DNA of 64,000 nucleotides from Dipteronia dyeriana (GCA_032871835.1 CM065295.1:39182360-39246359), one strand, 5' to 3'; numbered from the stretch's first letter, positions 23,191 through 34,103 are shown. Made by a program: numbers and translations. The notes: generated from the letters alone by a model not told the origin.

Positions 23191-23376
23191 GATTATTATT
23201 TGTAAAAAAAAATGAAGATTAGATGTTTTACAATCTTGTTGCTCACAAATTCAAGCTAACTACAAGTCTACAAGAACAAGAAGACACCCAAATAAATACA
23301 ATATTTTTTTGATAAATTATAAACACATAATTTTTAATGATAAATTTAATGTCTCAAACATAATGTTCTATACCAT

Positions 23377-24042
23377 TCATGGATTGTTGAAACTTTGAAA
23401 TGTAACATTTCGAATGTGAGTATCGGCAGAAAGCGAGATAAATTTCCTCACACGCTTATTGATGACGTTGAAATCGGGCTCGAACATGGCATCATTGATT
23501 CTGACCACTCCAGGATTCTGACCGCTAAGCACAGAGAAAACAATAGCAGAATCATAACCAAAATTAAAACAGAAATGGAGCAGACCTTTGGGGAACACAA
23601 AGACATCTCCTGCTTTAAGAACTTTTTGGAACACCTTGCTATTGGTATCAATAAAACCAGCTATCACAACACCTTCAAAGACAAACAATATCTCTGAGGC
23701 TCTTGGGTGAGAGTGAGGCATCACAATACCATCCACATCTATATCAGTTCTGGCAACCGAAAGGCCAAGAGTGTTGAGCCCTGGAAAATCGAAAGCAGTG
23801 ACGAGGGTCATTGAGGATCGTTGAAAGTTGTCAGTATCGCCAGCATTCTTCAGTTTGGAGGTCTTGAAATCCGAAGCAGTGATGGTGGCTGGATTCTTGC
23901 ATGGGAGGCCGTTGATGAAAATGGTGTCTCTACCGGTTGGAGCCGCCGGGCATGCATCCTGGAGGTTATCAGGATCTGCCAAGCAGATTTTGAGGCAAAG
24001 TATAGTGAAGCAGAGAATGCAAGATACAAGAGAGGAATTCAT
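23377..24042 (-). CDS. germin-like protein (secreted cupin)
   Basis: 221 codons, one uninterrupted exon, ATG at 24042. Residues 1-22 (MNSSLVSCILCFTILCLKIC, then LA) form a signal peptide. The mature start has the LQDAC and LPCKNP cysteines that form the germin disulfide. Cupin motif 1 reads MPHSHPRASEILFVFEG, and motif 2 GDVFVFPKGLLHF with its His. All four metal ligands (two His and Glu in motif 1, His in motif 2) are present, so manganese binding is expected. Family members are apoplastic, homohexameric and variously oxalate oxidases or superoxide dismutases; activity cannot be told here. Many germin-like genes have one intron near the N-terminus; this one has none. A TATA-like box lies at 24101-24110. 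Confidence 0.92.
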   Translation of the reverse strand: MNSSLVSCILCFTILCLKICLADPDNLQDACPAAPTGRDTIFINGLPCKNPATITASDFKTSKLKNAGDTDNFQRSSMTLVTAFDFPGLNTLGLSVARTDIDVDGIVMPHSHPRASEILFVFEGVVIAGFIDTNSKVFQKVLKAGDVFVFPKGLLHFCFNFGYDSAIVFSVLSGQNPGVVRINDAMFEPDFNVINKRVRKFISLSADTHIRNVTFQSFNNP

Positions 24043-24100
24043 TTTGGTCAAAATTTGCACTTGTTTTAAGTGATAAATGCCTTTGTTTATAATTTAGATG

Positions 24101-24110
24101 TATATAAATA
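24101..24110 (-). promoter_or_regulatory. TATA-like box of germin-like gene
   Basis: TATTTATATA on the minus strand, about 60 bp before the ATG at 24042. Confidence 0.5.
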
Positions 24111-25330
24111 TGTAATGTTTGGAGGTTGTAAGAAATTGAAGTTATATTTTAGGCTTGGAGTTCACTACTGGATTACAAATGGATTATGTTGTACGAAGAG
24201 CATTGCTTCAAAGAAAGATAACTCATATTAGTTTTGAGGGCTGAGAACCCTTTGTTGATGCTGTTATTTAATCTCTCAATAGTTTCCGTACTGGACCCCA
24301 GAAAATTAGCATGTATTTTAACACCAAGTACACGTTTTCCAAACCTGAAATGTTTCTTGCCATTACAGGACAGTAAGTTCTTGTTGCTGCTAGATTTAAC
24401 CAAGTCATTAGAGACTAATAACTTGAAGAATTGATTGGCACAAATAACCAATGATAAATGTAAAGATTTTAGTAGGATAATTCAAATCAGGTCTGTTGTC
24501 AATTATTAGAAACTCTGTTTCTATACATAGGGGTTAATTATGTATTAGACTTGAGCTATAGAAACTTGAGTAAAAAATTTATGCTAACCAGACAACAGCA
24601 TCAGAAGATACCAATATTAAACGTTCACTCACAGCACAACTTCCAGATAACTTAGCACTATATTTCACCAATAACAAACAACAAGTAAGAAAAACTTAGC
24701 AGCTAGATTTACTGATTCGGCAATTGTTTGAATACAATAACCAAAATCATGAACTCAAGGTGATGTTCTGACAAAATAACACAGCAGCTATATAATGACA
24801 CCCTAAACGTGCTCCCTTTTAGGAACATAATGACTAGAAAATAAAAATGTACTCTCTTAAATCCTAAATTCGCTACATCCAAATACCCAAAAAAAAAAAC
24901 ATTAATTTTCAGGGCGTGGAAATAGACTATGATTACAAGAGAAAAAAGCACCTAAAGATAACTAGTCCAGTTTCTAATCCCATATAAGGGAATAGAATAA
25001 GAGTCAACTAGCAACAGCACGACAGTATGATTCAGAGAATGAAAACAAAATATGGTCAGAATGTGAAAATCAAGATGCGTTAGTTTTGTTTCTCTTTCCA
25101 GCCAAAACTGGACAGCAGTTGACTAGAAATTACTTAATATAGTCATGGATATGTATCAGGACGGCCTCATTAACCTCAATTTATGAGTCAAGACCACCCT
25201 ATCCGATAGAAAATAGTATGTGCCTGAAGGGAAACTAAATTACAGAAGTACCCAAATTCAATCACAGATAGAATTGCAAATTCAGTTTGTGGAGAGGATG
25301 CCAAAAAATTCACTTTTATGGTGTGGATGT
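24111..25330. other. intergenic, no gene seen
   Basis: AT-rich. Short open stretches exist on both strands but none resembles a known domain. The right part probably includes the 3' flank of the former kinase gene. Confidence 0.5.
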
Positions 25331-25960
25331 TCATTCTGTTGTGCCCTTCTCAGTTGAAATGCATTTCTTATCCGAGTCTGGCGAACATGCTTCAGTTGAG
25401 TGCTCATCTGAACTGGTAAGGATCTCGGTGGATGGATTGAGGTGGTCTGAGACAAGATGGGGACAAAGGCCAGATCCATCAGATGCCTCTAAAAGTTGTG
25501 TTCCATAGAAGACAGGGAAGAATCTGTGGATGTGATCCGGAATCCTTGTATTAGACGAGAAAGAAGTGTAGAAAGCCAACTCCTTGGAGCCACGTTCATC
25601 ATCCTGAATCATCTATAAGGGGCCCAAGCTTTCCATGACGGGCAGTGTGACCTGCAACTTGGTGATCTGGTACCTTCAGCATGGGAGATAAGATAGGATG
25701 AAGAAACCTACTTTCTTCACTTGGTCTACAAGTTCAAGAAAAAAGCAAAGCAAAAAAATCAGTGCATGAAGAAATCCAGCAGCCCAGCTAATGATCATTA
25801 GACACTCACTATGCTATTAGTTATTTGAGAAATGAAACACTTGCCGCAAACACACCAGCGGAAAACCTTCTCTCGCAATTACGGACTGTAAAAGAAAGGG
25901 CTAACAAGTAATAAGTTCCTATTAGACACAGCATATCTCTAAGCAAAGGAGATCAACTAT

Positions 25961-25969
25961 TAAAAAAAA
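25961..25969. repeat. MULE target site duplication, left
   Basis: TAAAAAAAA before the element, against TAACAAAAA at 31006-31014: nine bases with one mismatch. Low complexity weakens the call, but nine is the expected MULE length and it abuts exact inverted-repeat ends. Confidence 0.65.
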
Positions 25970-26041
25970 GGGTTAATTTCTTTTTCGTCCCTCTAGTTTG
26001 GCCTAATACACAAACGGTCCCCCGCTTTTGAGAATTACCTC
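25970..26041. repeat. MULE terminal inverted repeat, left
   Basis: Pairs with 30934-31005. Shared blocks include TAATACACAAAC, GGTCCCCC and TTTGAGAATTA. Confidence 0.9.
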
Positions 26042-26202
26042 GTTAAGTCCTTCTGTTAATTTTTCCGTTGAAAAAGTGGTTCCTAACAGGTTCAGAAAGT
26101 AAAATGACCCTACTGCCCCTTATAGCTGTTGAAATTGAAAAAAAAGGTTGTAGGACAAAAATGTCCCTCTGTTGACCGTTGCTTTGCAACTTCTCTATTC
26201 AG

Positions 26203-26215
26203 CCTTATAAAAAGG
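26203..26215 (+). promoter_or_regulatory. TATA-like box of GRF gene
   Basis: CCTTATAAAAAGG, about 265 bp upstream of the ATG at 26480 and about 160 bp inside the inverted repeat. A three-codon upstream frame (ATGTCAAGTTAG, 26420-26431) lies in the presumed leader. Confidence 0.5.
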
Positions 26216-26479
26216 CTTGAAACCTGCACATACACATTAACACCCGCACATATTCCACAACTACTAGGCTTCATTGATTCTAAACTTATTTTCTTTTTCA
26301 ACATTTTTTTTTCCTACCATACAAACCTACTCCATTACACCTGCACACATACATCTAGCAGTAATCTCCATACATTTTTTTCCCAACCATACAAACCACA
26401 AAAATTCACAACAATTCAAATGTCAAGTTAGCAACATCAAGCAAGTTTTTAATTCGAAGATCCAACATCAAGCACACTA

Positions 26480-26974
26480 ATGAAGGCTACATCAAGTTCA
26501 ACTTCAAAACGAAACATCAATGGAGGGATAATCAAGTTCAAGAATAGGAAATGCTCATGTGGGATCAAAGCAGGCGTAAGGATATCAGAATCCGTAAACA
26601 ACCCAAACAATTTTTTATTTTTTATTTTTTGTGAGAAAGGAAAATGCAATTTCTATAGGTTTTGGGAACCTAACACTGAAGAATTCAACCTATCCGAATA
26701 CACCGAAAACATAACACAAAGGTATGATGGTAGAGATATGTATGATGGTAGAGCTAGTATTCTACTCGAACAAGCAATGGAAGATTTAAAGGTAAGGTTA
26801 CAAAGGCTGGAAAGCTTTTATGCAAGAATACAAAATCAAGATACTGGCAGTAATGGTAGAATGCATCAGAAAGAATGTATGCAAGGAGGCTCAAGGGTGA
26901 TGTGTGTTGTTAACATGATTTTGCTTTGTGTAACCATAGGTATACTTCTACTTATCATGACAAGCAATTGTTGA
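26480..26974 (+). CDS. GRF-type zinc finger protein with C-terminal membrane segment (MULE accessory gene)
   Basis: 164 codons, intact, single exon. Residues 1-24 are Ser/Lys/Arg-rich. Residues 25-62 fit a GRF zinc finger: C25 and C27 (CSCG), S..NP.N at 38-44, C51 and C56, then an aromatic run ending in W62. GRF fingers bind single-stranded nucleic acid in several DNA-repair proteins. Residues 93-119 (ILLEQAMEDLKVRLQRLESF) look like a short coiled coil. Residues 141-160 (MCVVNMILLCVTIGILLLIM) are strongly hydrophobic, a C-terminal tail anchor. The gene sits inside the MULE, convergent to the transposase. Its open frame contrasts with the broken transposase. The combination suggests a protein held at the nuclear envelope or ER; the function in transposition is unknown. 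Confidence 0.8.
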   Translation: MKATSSSTSKRNINGGIIKFKNRKCSCGIKAGVRISESVNNPNNFLFFIFCEKGKCNFYRFWEPNTEEFNLSEYTENITQRYDGRDMYDGRASILLEQAMEDLKVRLQRLESFYARIQNQDTGSNGRMHQKECMQGGSRVMCVVNMILLCVTIGILLLIMTSNC

Positions 26975-27478
26975 TTGTACACATTCAACATAAAATAATA
27001 AATAAAAGTGGTTAATCAGTCTAACACCATTGCATATTAAGCCTAACAACATTCATATCAATTCATTCCATTACATAAAGGCTAACAACATTCATATTAT
27101 AAAGCATTATAAAACCATTCACAGTCTAAACATGGTTATTGTGCTAGCATTTTCAAAAACATATTAAGCTTAAGTCTCATAACCATACGTAAACAGCTAG
27201 CAACAATACCATGCAATTAAACAAAAATATATAATAGTAATAATTGTTAAAAGATTAACTGTCACCCAACAAAAACATATTCAGTATGAGACCTGATATT
27301 CTTCCATCAGTCGAACAGTTGCTGTGTGAGTTGTGATTGAGGAAGTGGGCTCTGGTTTGGTTGATTTGAAGATGAGGCTCCAACTAAATTTTGTTGACCA
27401 TGAATTAGAAGGAGATGTTAGGAAAAAAAAACCTTAATTAAAAAAAAATGTAATAAAATGAAAACAGTAAAAGGATAC

Positions 27479-29941
27479 CTCCTTATCATTCTTACGTTGG
27501 CAAGATCTTTTGTTGTGGCCAGCTTGATGACATAGTTTGCATATTACAGTGCCAGATCTCCCAACTTTAGATGTCGGTTCCCTCTTTCTCAGCTTCTTAG
27601 GTCTGCCAGGTTGGACACTGTGAGGTGGTGGATTCATAAGTTTTGTAACTCCTGGATTCATTATGCATGCTGGAACTTCTGGCCACCTTTTTTGATCTGG
27701 AATGGGATGGATCATGCCTACATGTCTGTATATAGGCACTTTTGGTGAGACTGCTGTGGACAAACTCAGCCACCTTGTCCTTCACTACTGCTCTACCACA
27801 ATAATGGCTTATTGCAGCCATAGCATGACAACAGGGAATCCCACTAACTTGCCAACTACCACATTCATAATTGAACTCTCTCAGCTTCACAGCATATCTT
27901 CCACTTGCACCTATAAGCTTATATTCCATGTTCCCTGCTGCTATCATTGTCAAAGTCCTACTTTCCCTACTATGCTTAAGAATTTTTACATGAACCCTTG
28001 GTGGTAAAACTGAACTCCATCTACTACACTCCTCTTTTCTGTCATTGAACTTCCTCATCACCATTCTTCTACTGAACTCTAACAAATCTAAGTATGATGC
28101 AGCTCTATGGGTACTTAACATGCTATTGAAAGCCTTGGTCATATTATTGGTGACATGGTCACATCTAATGACTGGATCATATGCATACCTAGACCAATGT
28201 TGTGGATCTATGTCCATTAATCAGTTCTAGGCAGCAAGGTTAATAATACCTATTTCTTCCATACAAGTTTTGAAGTCATATATGTTGAAGCTTCTAGCAG
28301 CTCTCCAAAACAGCTTCTTGTAGTGGTGACCTTTATATGTAAGTTTAAAATTGGCATAGATATGTCTTGCACAATACCTGCCAATAACAAAGACAAGTGT
28401 TAATTACATATAAAAAAACAAACATCTATAGGAAAACAAAAAAGAATATGAAACTACCTTCTATGAGCAAATGGGAAATGGACCTCCAAAGCATCAATCA
28501 CACCCTTTTGCCTATCAGACATGAATGTCAACTTCCTGCCTTCTGGATAGTTTAGATAAATCTTCAGGTTGTTAAGAAACCACTCCCAGCTGTCCTGAGT
28601 CTCCTTCTCACAGATGCAAACAGCCAATGGAAATAACCCACTGTTTGCATCCAAGGACACAGTTGAGAGCAGTACTCCTCCAAATGGCCCTTTAAGGTGA
28701 CACCCATCCACTCCTATAAATGGTTTGCAACCCTCCAAGAAGCCCACTTTTTGAGGTTCAAAGCTTAAAAATATCCTTTGAAAGGTTGGTTGTGGGGCCT
28801 GGGTGCATATATGAACTGAAACACCAGGGTTGGTTTGGTTCAACATAAATGCATACCTCTTCAGATACCCAAAACACTTACCATGATCCTTGGCTAACTC
28901 CTTTAATGCTCTATTCTTGGCCCTATAAAGTGTACGAATATCAACTGACACCTTGTAAGTTTCCCTAAATAAATCACCTATCACTCTCACATTGATACTA
29001 GGATAACTCTTAACCAGCTTCTCAAACTTAGAAGCAATCCACTTAACCTTAGTCTCCTTATTGTGGTACACCCTATGACAGTCATGCTGGTCCGATAAGG
29101 TTTTAAGCATGAAAGTCACACCATCAATCATGCAGGATGCATGTGCCCTCCATCCACACGTATCTGCTCCACATTTGTAAGTCTGTCTCACTTTGTCATT
29201 TTTTACTCTTTTTAACTCTATCCCCTCTTGAATGGCATACTCCTTGAATATTTCCCTCATGTGCTCCTTACTGTTGAATATCTGACCTATATGAAAACTA
29301 ATCACACCATCAACCATTCTCTTGAAAGGCTGGCCTTTTACTAACTTTGCTATCCTAACCTGGTCTGGCTCAAGCTCTGAGTCAGTAAAATACTCATCAC
29401 CACTCTTTGACTGGTACCCCTCAAAGAAATCCATACACTCTTGTGTGATATCATTATCTACTTCAACAGATTCTTCATCAATAATTAGGACCTCATTCTG
29501 TGGACACTCTTCCTCACTACCAGCCTCATCATCATTCTCATCATCCTGCTCACTATCACCTTCATAATTCAGTTGTTCAGCCTCCATCTCACACCAACCT
29601 ATTGGATCATATCCTCCTTCCACATCCAACACTGGAGGCTCTTCAGGAGGAGTCGGAACATAACAATAATCCTCTAACTCAAACACTATCTTATCCAAAC
29701 CACGCTCCTCAAACCTACTAAATAATTCAAGTAACTCACTATCACTGCACACCCCATATTTCTCACCACACCAAGGTATTTGTGCCCACACATGGTAATC
29801 TACAGTAGGAACGTCACAGTTTCCACTAAGCTTCTGGCAAATTGCATGAATAAGGGTGATGGGGCTAATGTGATCAACATCACACTCACCTACCTCAACC
29901 ACCTTATCCCCAGTCTGCACTGCAATGTTGAAAATGTCCAT
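27479..29941 (-). pseudogene. mudrA-type MULE transposase, broken
   Basis: ATG at 29941, after a leader exon (from about 30590 to 30450) and leader intron 29947-30449. Exon 29941-28458, intron 28378-28457, then exon 28377-27479. Order: a PB1-like N-terminus (about residues 1-90), an acidic stretch, a Mutator DNA-binding zinc domain (KCGADTCGWRAHASC), then the DDE core with VDGCHLKG (first Asp), FMSDRQKG (second Asp) and CARHIYANF. Next come a SWIM finger (YECGSWQVSGIPCCHA) and a CCHC knuckle CKLCHQAGHNKRSC. Breaks: TAG at 28227-28229 and TGA at 28221-28223, a frameshift near 27716 before IHPIPDQKRWP, and Tyr where SWIM has its first Cys. A Gln-rich last exon near 27310-27400 is possible but unproven. 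Confidence 0.9.
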
Positions 29942-30603
29942 TGCACCTGTCAAAAACAATAACAATACATGATTAAGCTTGCATTATAATCATCAGAAAT
30001 ATCAGCCTTTTCAACTAAGAACTAGAATAACTAACAACCTAAATCAATAACAATACACGAGTAAGATTGCACGAAGCTTGCACTATAAGTTTGGAGAAAC
30101 AACTAAAATTGTACTATTTTTGTTCAATAATCAAATAAAACAGTTCATACAACTTTTATAACACTTGATTACACTGAAATGACATACCTGACTCTAACCT
30201 GATGCTAAACAAGAACAAACTACAATTTTTTCCAAAAATTACATTGTTTTCATCCAGAACAAACTTCAAACAACTTAATCAACACTCAATTACACTTAAT
30301 TGCCTTTCAATCAAAAAACCCCCAAATTTAATCTAGGACAAAAACCCTAACTTTTAAAAATCTTTACAAAACACAAAACAAACACATTGTATGCAACAAA
30401 TATCAAGCAAACACGTAAAAGAAACTTCATTGGTGTAAATGAAACTAACCTTTATAGATTTTGCTTCTGAAATCCTCACAAAACACCGTTCGACCACCTG
30501 CCGGTTCACCACGAACGGGGAGACGAACACCAACACTTCAGATGCAACAAATATTGCGAATAAGAACTAAAAATCGAAAGGTTTTGGTAGAGCTTGTAGG
30601 GTT

Positions 30604-30615
30604 TTTGGCGCGAAT
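30604..30615 (-). promoter_or_regulatory. E2F-like site in MULE, transposase side
   Basis: Forward TTTGGCGCGAAT, eleven of twelve bases identical to the site at 14362-14373. It lies just upstream of the inferred transposase leader exon, so it may tie transposase expression to S phase. Confidence 0.45.
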
Positions 30616-30933
30616 ATCTCTGTGTTGTTTGGCTCTCAAGAAAAAACTGAATGAAAACGTTGACAGACTTTTTGGGACCACAACTCGTTTTTGTTAAATG
30701 GGGTGGGGTAGTACACGTGTATTTCATTCTGTGGTTCAATTAGTTTTTAATTTTTTGTTTTTTTAATTTCAAGACGAAATTACTTCTTTACCCTTTGTCT
30801 AACCGGATTCTAGAAGCTAGTCATGTCTATTTACTATTATACCCTCAACACTTGGACGGAATTCTAGAAAACCCTAACGGATTTGGGCGGTAGGGACTGA
30901 AATTGTAATTTCTTGAAACTGTGGGGACCTGTT

Positions 30934-31005
30934 ACGATAATTCTCAAAGTGGGGGACCAGTTTGTGTATTAGATCAAACTAAAGGGACGAAAAAGAAATT
31001 AACCC
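30934..31005. repeat. MULE terminal inverted repeat, right
   Basis: Inverted partner of 25970-26041, ending AAATTAACCC. The nine-base duplicate TAACAAAAA follows. Confidence 0.9.
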
Positions 31006-31014
31006 TAACAAAAA

Positions 31015-31593
31015 TCACTAGTCAAAACTTGCAATGAACCAAATTATATAATAGGAAATGCTTACAAATTCAGAATGAGAAATGCTAATATCAAAAATGA
31101 GAAATAAATGAATTCAGCATTTATTTGAGATAATTCTTAGAAGAAAATATTTGTCAGGTAGTTTTATAAAATAATTCACCATTCATTTATTAAAATGTAA
31201 GGATAAAGGGCAACTGTGCATTGACAAATTACAATACAGTATCAGTGAAAGTTGCTATCTGCAGCCAATTTTTTTTATAAAAACAAGAATCGAGAGGAAA
31301 TCAAGGTTTTTCTTCTTAATAACTGAAAACCAAACTTTTAGATTAATGAACAATGTATATCAAATAAGAGAAAAACTAAATAAACTTGCAAGCAACTCAG
31401 TATATCATTTTGAATCATGCAAAACCCAATAACAATTACACTTGGAATTAACAAAAACTGCCCGTTACAGAGAAATACTTTATTCACAATGTTGGGAAAA
31501 ACAGAGGAAAATCCAGAATCAGAGAATGCAGTAGCATATAAGAAATATAATACTGAAAAATAAGAAGAACTATAACAATATTTAAATGAATAC
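31015..31593. other. remaining part of kinase leader intron
   Basis: AT-rich, no gene. Read on the minus strand it runs from the donor at 31593 to the MULE. Confidence 0.5.
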
Positions 31594-31705
31594 CTGTGAA
31601 GTTGTAATGCCCTTCAAAGATTTGTAATAGTTTTGCTAAGAATTTCCGGTTAAGAATGAAGAGAGAGAACAGAGAGGTTGAGAGAAAATAGAATTATAGA
31701 GAGAG

Positions 31706-31720
31706 TGGGAAATATATATA
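31706..31720 (-). promoter_or_regulatory. TATA-like tract upstream of the kinase leader exon
   Basis: An ATATATATATAT run followed on the minus strand by a GA/CT-rich leader (CTCTCTATAATTC, then CTCTCTGTTCTCTCTC) and the exon ending at 31594. Position and composition fit a plant core promoter. Confidence 0.4.
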
Positions 31721-32060
31721 TATGCCAGAAGGTAAATGTTACTTATCCTTTAATTTGTTCAAAACAGGCATTATATTTATATACTTGTGTGGAAGGAAAA
31801 ATAGTAAAATACAAAGGACAAGTTGCCTGGAAATAATCCAATAAGGCAGGCTCACCAACTACTACTTTAACCTTTAAGAAGTGATAATTCTGATATCGGC
31901 CCAAATGTCCCAATAGAGTTGTTGACCCAATTCACCAATTGCCGACCCTATTCGCTGTACCAAAACGCTCCACATCGCAAGGTCAACCCTTTAAATTCAT
32001 TTAATCATTTGTCCGCGGCTGTCCAAACCAGACCCAAATCTGTTCGAAATCCCTAAATTA

Positions 32061-32569
32061 CACGGATGGTACCGGGTTTTATTGGGTCCGCATTTATAGA
32101 GTGGGGATAGATTTTAATTTGACAGGTATGGGATAAAGACAGTGATAGATAACAAAATCAGTAATAGGTATTGGATAGGGATTAATTTTATAATTTCCGT
32201 CTCATTTAAAATATAATTTTTATTTTTTCATATAGTTTTTTTATGTTATATTTAAAAGTATTGAATTTACATGTTTAGTCGTGAGATTTATGTTTAATTT
32301 TAATGTTTATGAGATTATTTTTAATATTTTTTTAGAATTATTTTATATATGGTATCATATTTATTAGATTATATATTTATTATTTTAATAAAAAAAATTG
32401 AATTTTGATAAACGGATTAAATTGAACAAATTAGGTAAATGGATGGGTATGGATAAAACATACCCCATTTAACTCCATATATCGCAAGGTTTTATACGAA
32501 GATGAGGCTTTAAAAATTAAATGGAACGGAGTGCGGGAGGGCCACCCCGGCCTGCCCGTTGCCATCCTA
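32061..32569. mobile_element. hAT MITE, 509 bp (TSD ctaaatta)
   Basis: Exact 8-bp duplication ctaaatta at 32053-32060 and 32570-32577. The left end CACGGATGGTACCGGG and inverted right end TAGGATGGCAACGGGC are related to the hAT TIR form TAGGGATGGCAACGGG. The interior is AT-rich and non-coding. Confidence 0.82.
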
Positions 32570-32577
32570 CTAAATTA

Positions 32578-33285
32578 TTTTTCTCTAGCCAACCAAAACC
32601 CCCAAATCATACCTTTTCTGACAAAAGTTTATAAATCGGTGAAGCTTGAACAGAAATACTTAAAAGAAGCAACGATATAATAAAAAATTAGAGTTACATT
32701 AATCATACGCGATTTGTTTATGGAGGCATAGGGATCGGGCCTCCTCATAAAAAAGGCGTAATTATTACTTCTTCATCGTCTTCTTCATCGTCCTTAAACC
32801 AGGTCCAATGGAGTGCTTTGCTTTACGAAATAGTGTTTGATTTGCAATTATTATTTCGGTTATTGGCACCAGTCTGTCTAAACTTTATGTGAGTTTATAT
32901 TTTACCCTTATGGACTTTTTTTTGGTGTAATAAACCATTTGAATCTCATTGATTGATCAACAGTTTGGTTTATTGATCTCTGAATAACTGTTTGTATGGG
33001 TATTTACAATTAGATAGATGCTTCAATACCTCTAGCTTAAGAGCTGAGTTGTCACGTCTAACCAATAAAATTTTACCACATCCTAATATTTTATAAACCC
33101 AACACAGAACTGCCATGTCATAAAAAAATGCCATGAACATTGGTCTTTTCCTTTCAAGTTCACGCCTCCGTCTGTAAACCTCTCTTGCTCTCCTCTTTTC
33201 AATTTCACGGCTCCTCTTCCACTTCCAATGATCTCTACCACTTCCAATAATCAACACAAATAATAAAAATTGGATCTCTTAAATA
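32578..33285. other. no gene recognised
   Basis: Contains an Arg/Lys-rich minus-strand open stretch (32970-33257) with no recognised domain; I consider it chance. Confidence 0.4.
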
Positions 33286-33880
33286 CAACAACCCACTTGA
33301 TGGCAATTTGACCCGTACCCACGGGCACCCGTCCGATGTAGGGTCGGGTGAATGGTGAATTTACGACCCGCGGATCCGTGAACCCGTTTAATAAAAAATC
33401 CGGTGGGTTTGTCAACGGATGTGGGTTGGAAAAGCGAACCCGCGAGTTGAACCCGTAAACCCGTATAAATAAAATACTTATATATAAACATACATAGACA
33501 TTTGAATTATTTTTGATCATTTTATTTTTATGGTTATTATTGTTTTGTAATGTATCAAGTAAGGAATTAGAAATGGAAATTTAATTCAATTAAGTATCAA
33601 ATAGGTGATTACATATGGAAAATTACAAATGACAAATCGCGGATTCGCGGGTTGCAGGTTAGTGGGTATCCCACTGGTGAAGTATTCACCCGTGAACCCG
33701 TATTGTTTCGCGGCTTTACGGGTGAGGGTATGGGTGCAACCATAACCCGCGGGTTCAAACCCGCCGCGAACCCGCTTACCTACGCGGGTTTGAGAGCGGG
33801 CGTGGGTGTGGAAACTTTTCACGGATGAGGGTTTGGATTTTACAAAACCCACCCGAACCCGACCCGCTGCCATCCATATT
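33286..33880. mobile_element. hAT-like MITE candidate, ends decayed
   Basis: Left GATGGCAATTTGACCCG and inverted right GGATGGCAGCGGGTCGGG frame a segment rich in CCCGCGGGTT / AACCCG inverted blocks, like the element at 5169. I found no matching 8-bp duplication, so boundaries are approximate. Confidence 0.5.
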
Positions 33881-34059
33881 CATTCCATTTAGTTTTTTTT
33901 TTCTTATTATTTTAAAATTGAAAAGGCCTAGGTGATGAAGCCTGGAAGAACTCAGCTTTCTGATCTGGAGGAACTTGACTTCCTCCGATCTGAAGGAATA
34001 ACCGCTTCCCCCTTCGATGATTTTTTTTTTAAGAAAGAGTTAAGCTTAAATCACTAAAT

Positions 34060-34103
<44 letters not shown>

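Larger units (their letters stand above)
25970..31005. mobile_element. complete MULE with two convergent genes, 5036 bp
   Basis: Ends are inverted repeats of about 72 bp (25970-26041 and 30934-31005), both starting GGGTTAATTTCTTTTTCGTC and differing at a few positions. Inside are a plus-strand GRF-zinc-finger gene reading from the left end and a minus-strand mudrA-type transposase reading from the right end. They converge near 27.0-27.4 kb. The layout is that of maize MuDR, with the GRF gene in the mudrB place. The transposase has stops and a frameshift, so this copy is not autonomous. Confidence 0.9.
25331..31690 (-). pseudogene. IPK2: IPK2-type inositol polyphosphate multikinase pseudogene, MULE in its 5'UTR intron
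   Basis: The ATG at 25682 starts MLKVPDHQVAGHTARHGKLG, the plant IPK2 (inositol polyphosphate 6-/3-/5-kinase) N-terminus. After 27 codons a TGA (25599-25601) follows because sequence between two similar GAT/CAGGATGAT stretches is lost. The frame then resumes with DDERGSKELAFYTSFSSN and ends near HLVSDHLNPS, jumping to a Ser/Glu-rich tail and stop at 25331. The central catalytic region with PxxxDxKxG is gone. Upstream is a good acceptor (CTTGTAG, exon from 25725) and, beyond the MULE at 25970-31005, a 5'UTR-like exon ending in donor CACAG|GTATTC at 31594. Plant IPK2 coding regions are usually intronless with a leader intron, as here. The intron would be 5868 bp, of which 5045 bp are MULE plus one TSD copy. 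The link between the two exons is inferred. Confidence 0.75.

Noticed and set aside
32970..33257. Arg/Lys-rich 95-codon minus-strand frame
   Set aside because: No domain, no promoter or splice context; length is within chance expectation.
33881..34020. Short stretch with CTGATCTGGAGGAACTTGAC as a possible exon
   Set aside because: No adjoining splice sites or continuing frame in either direction.
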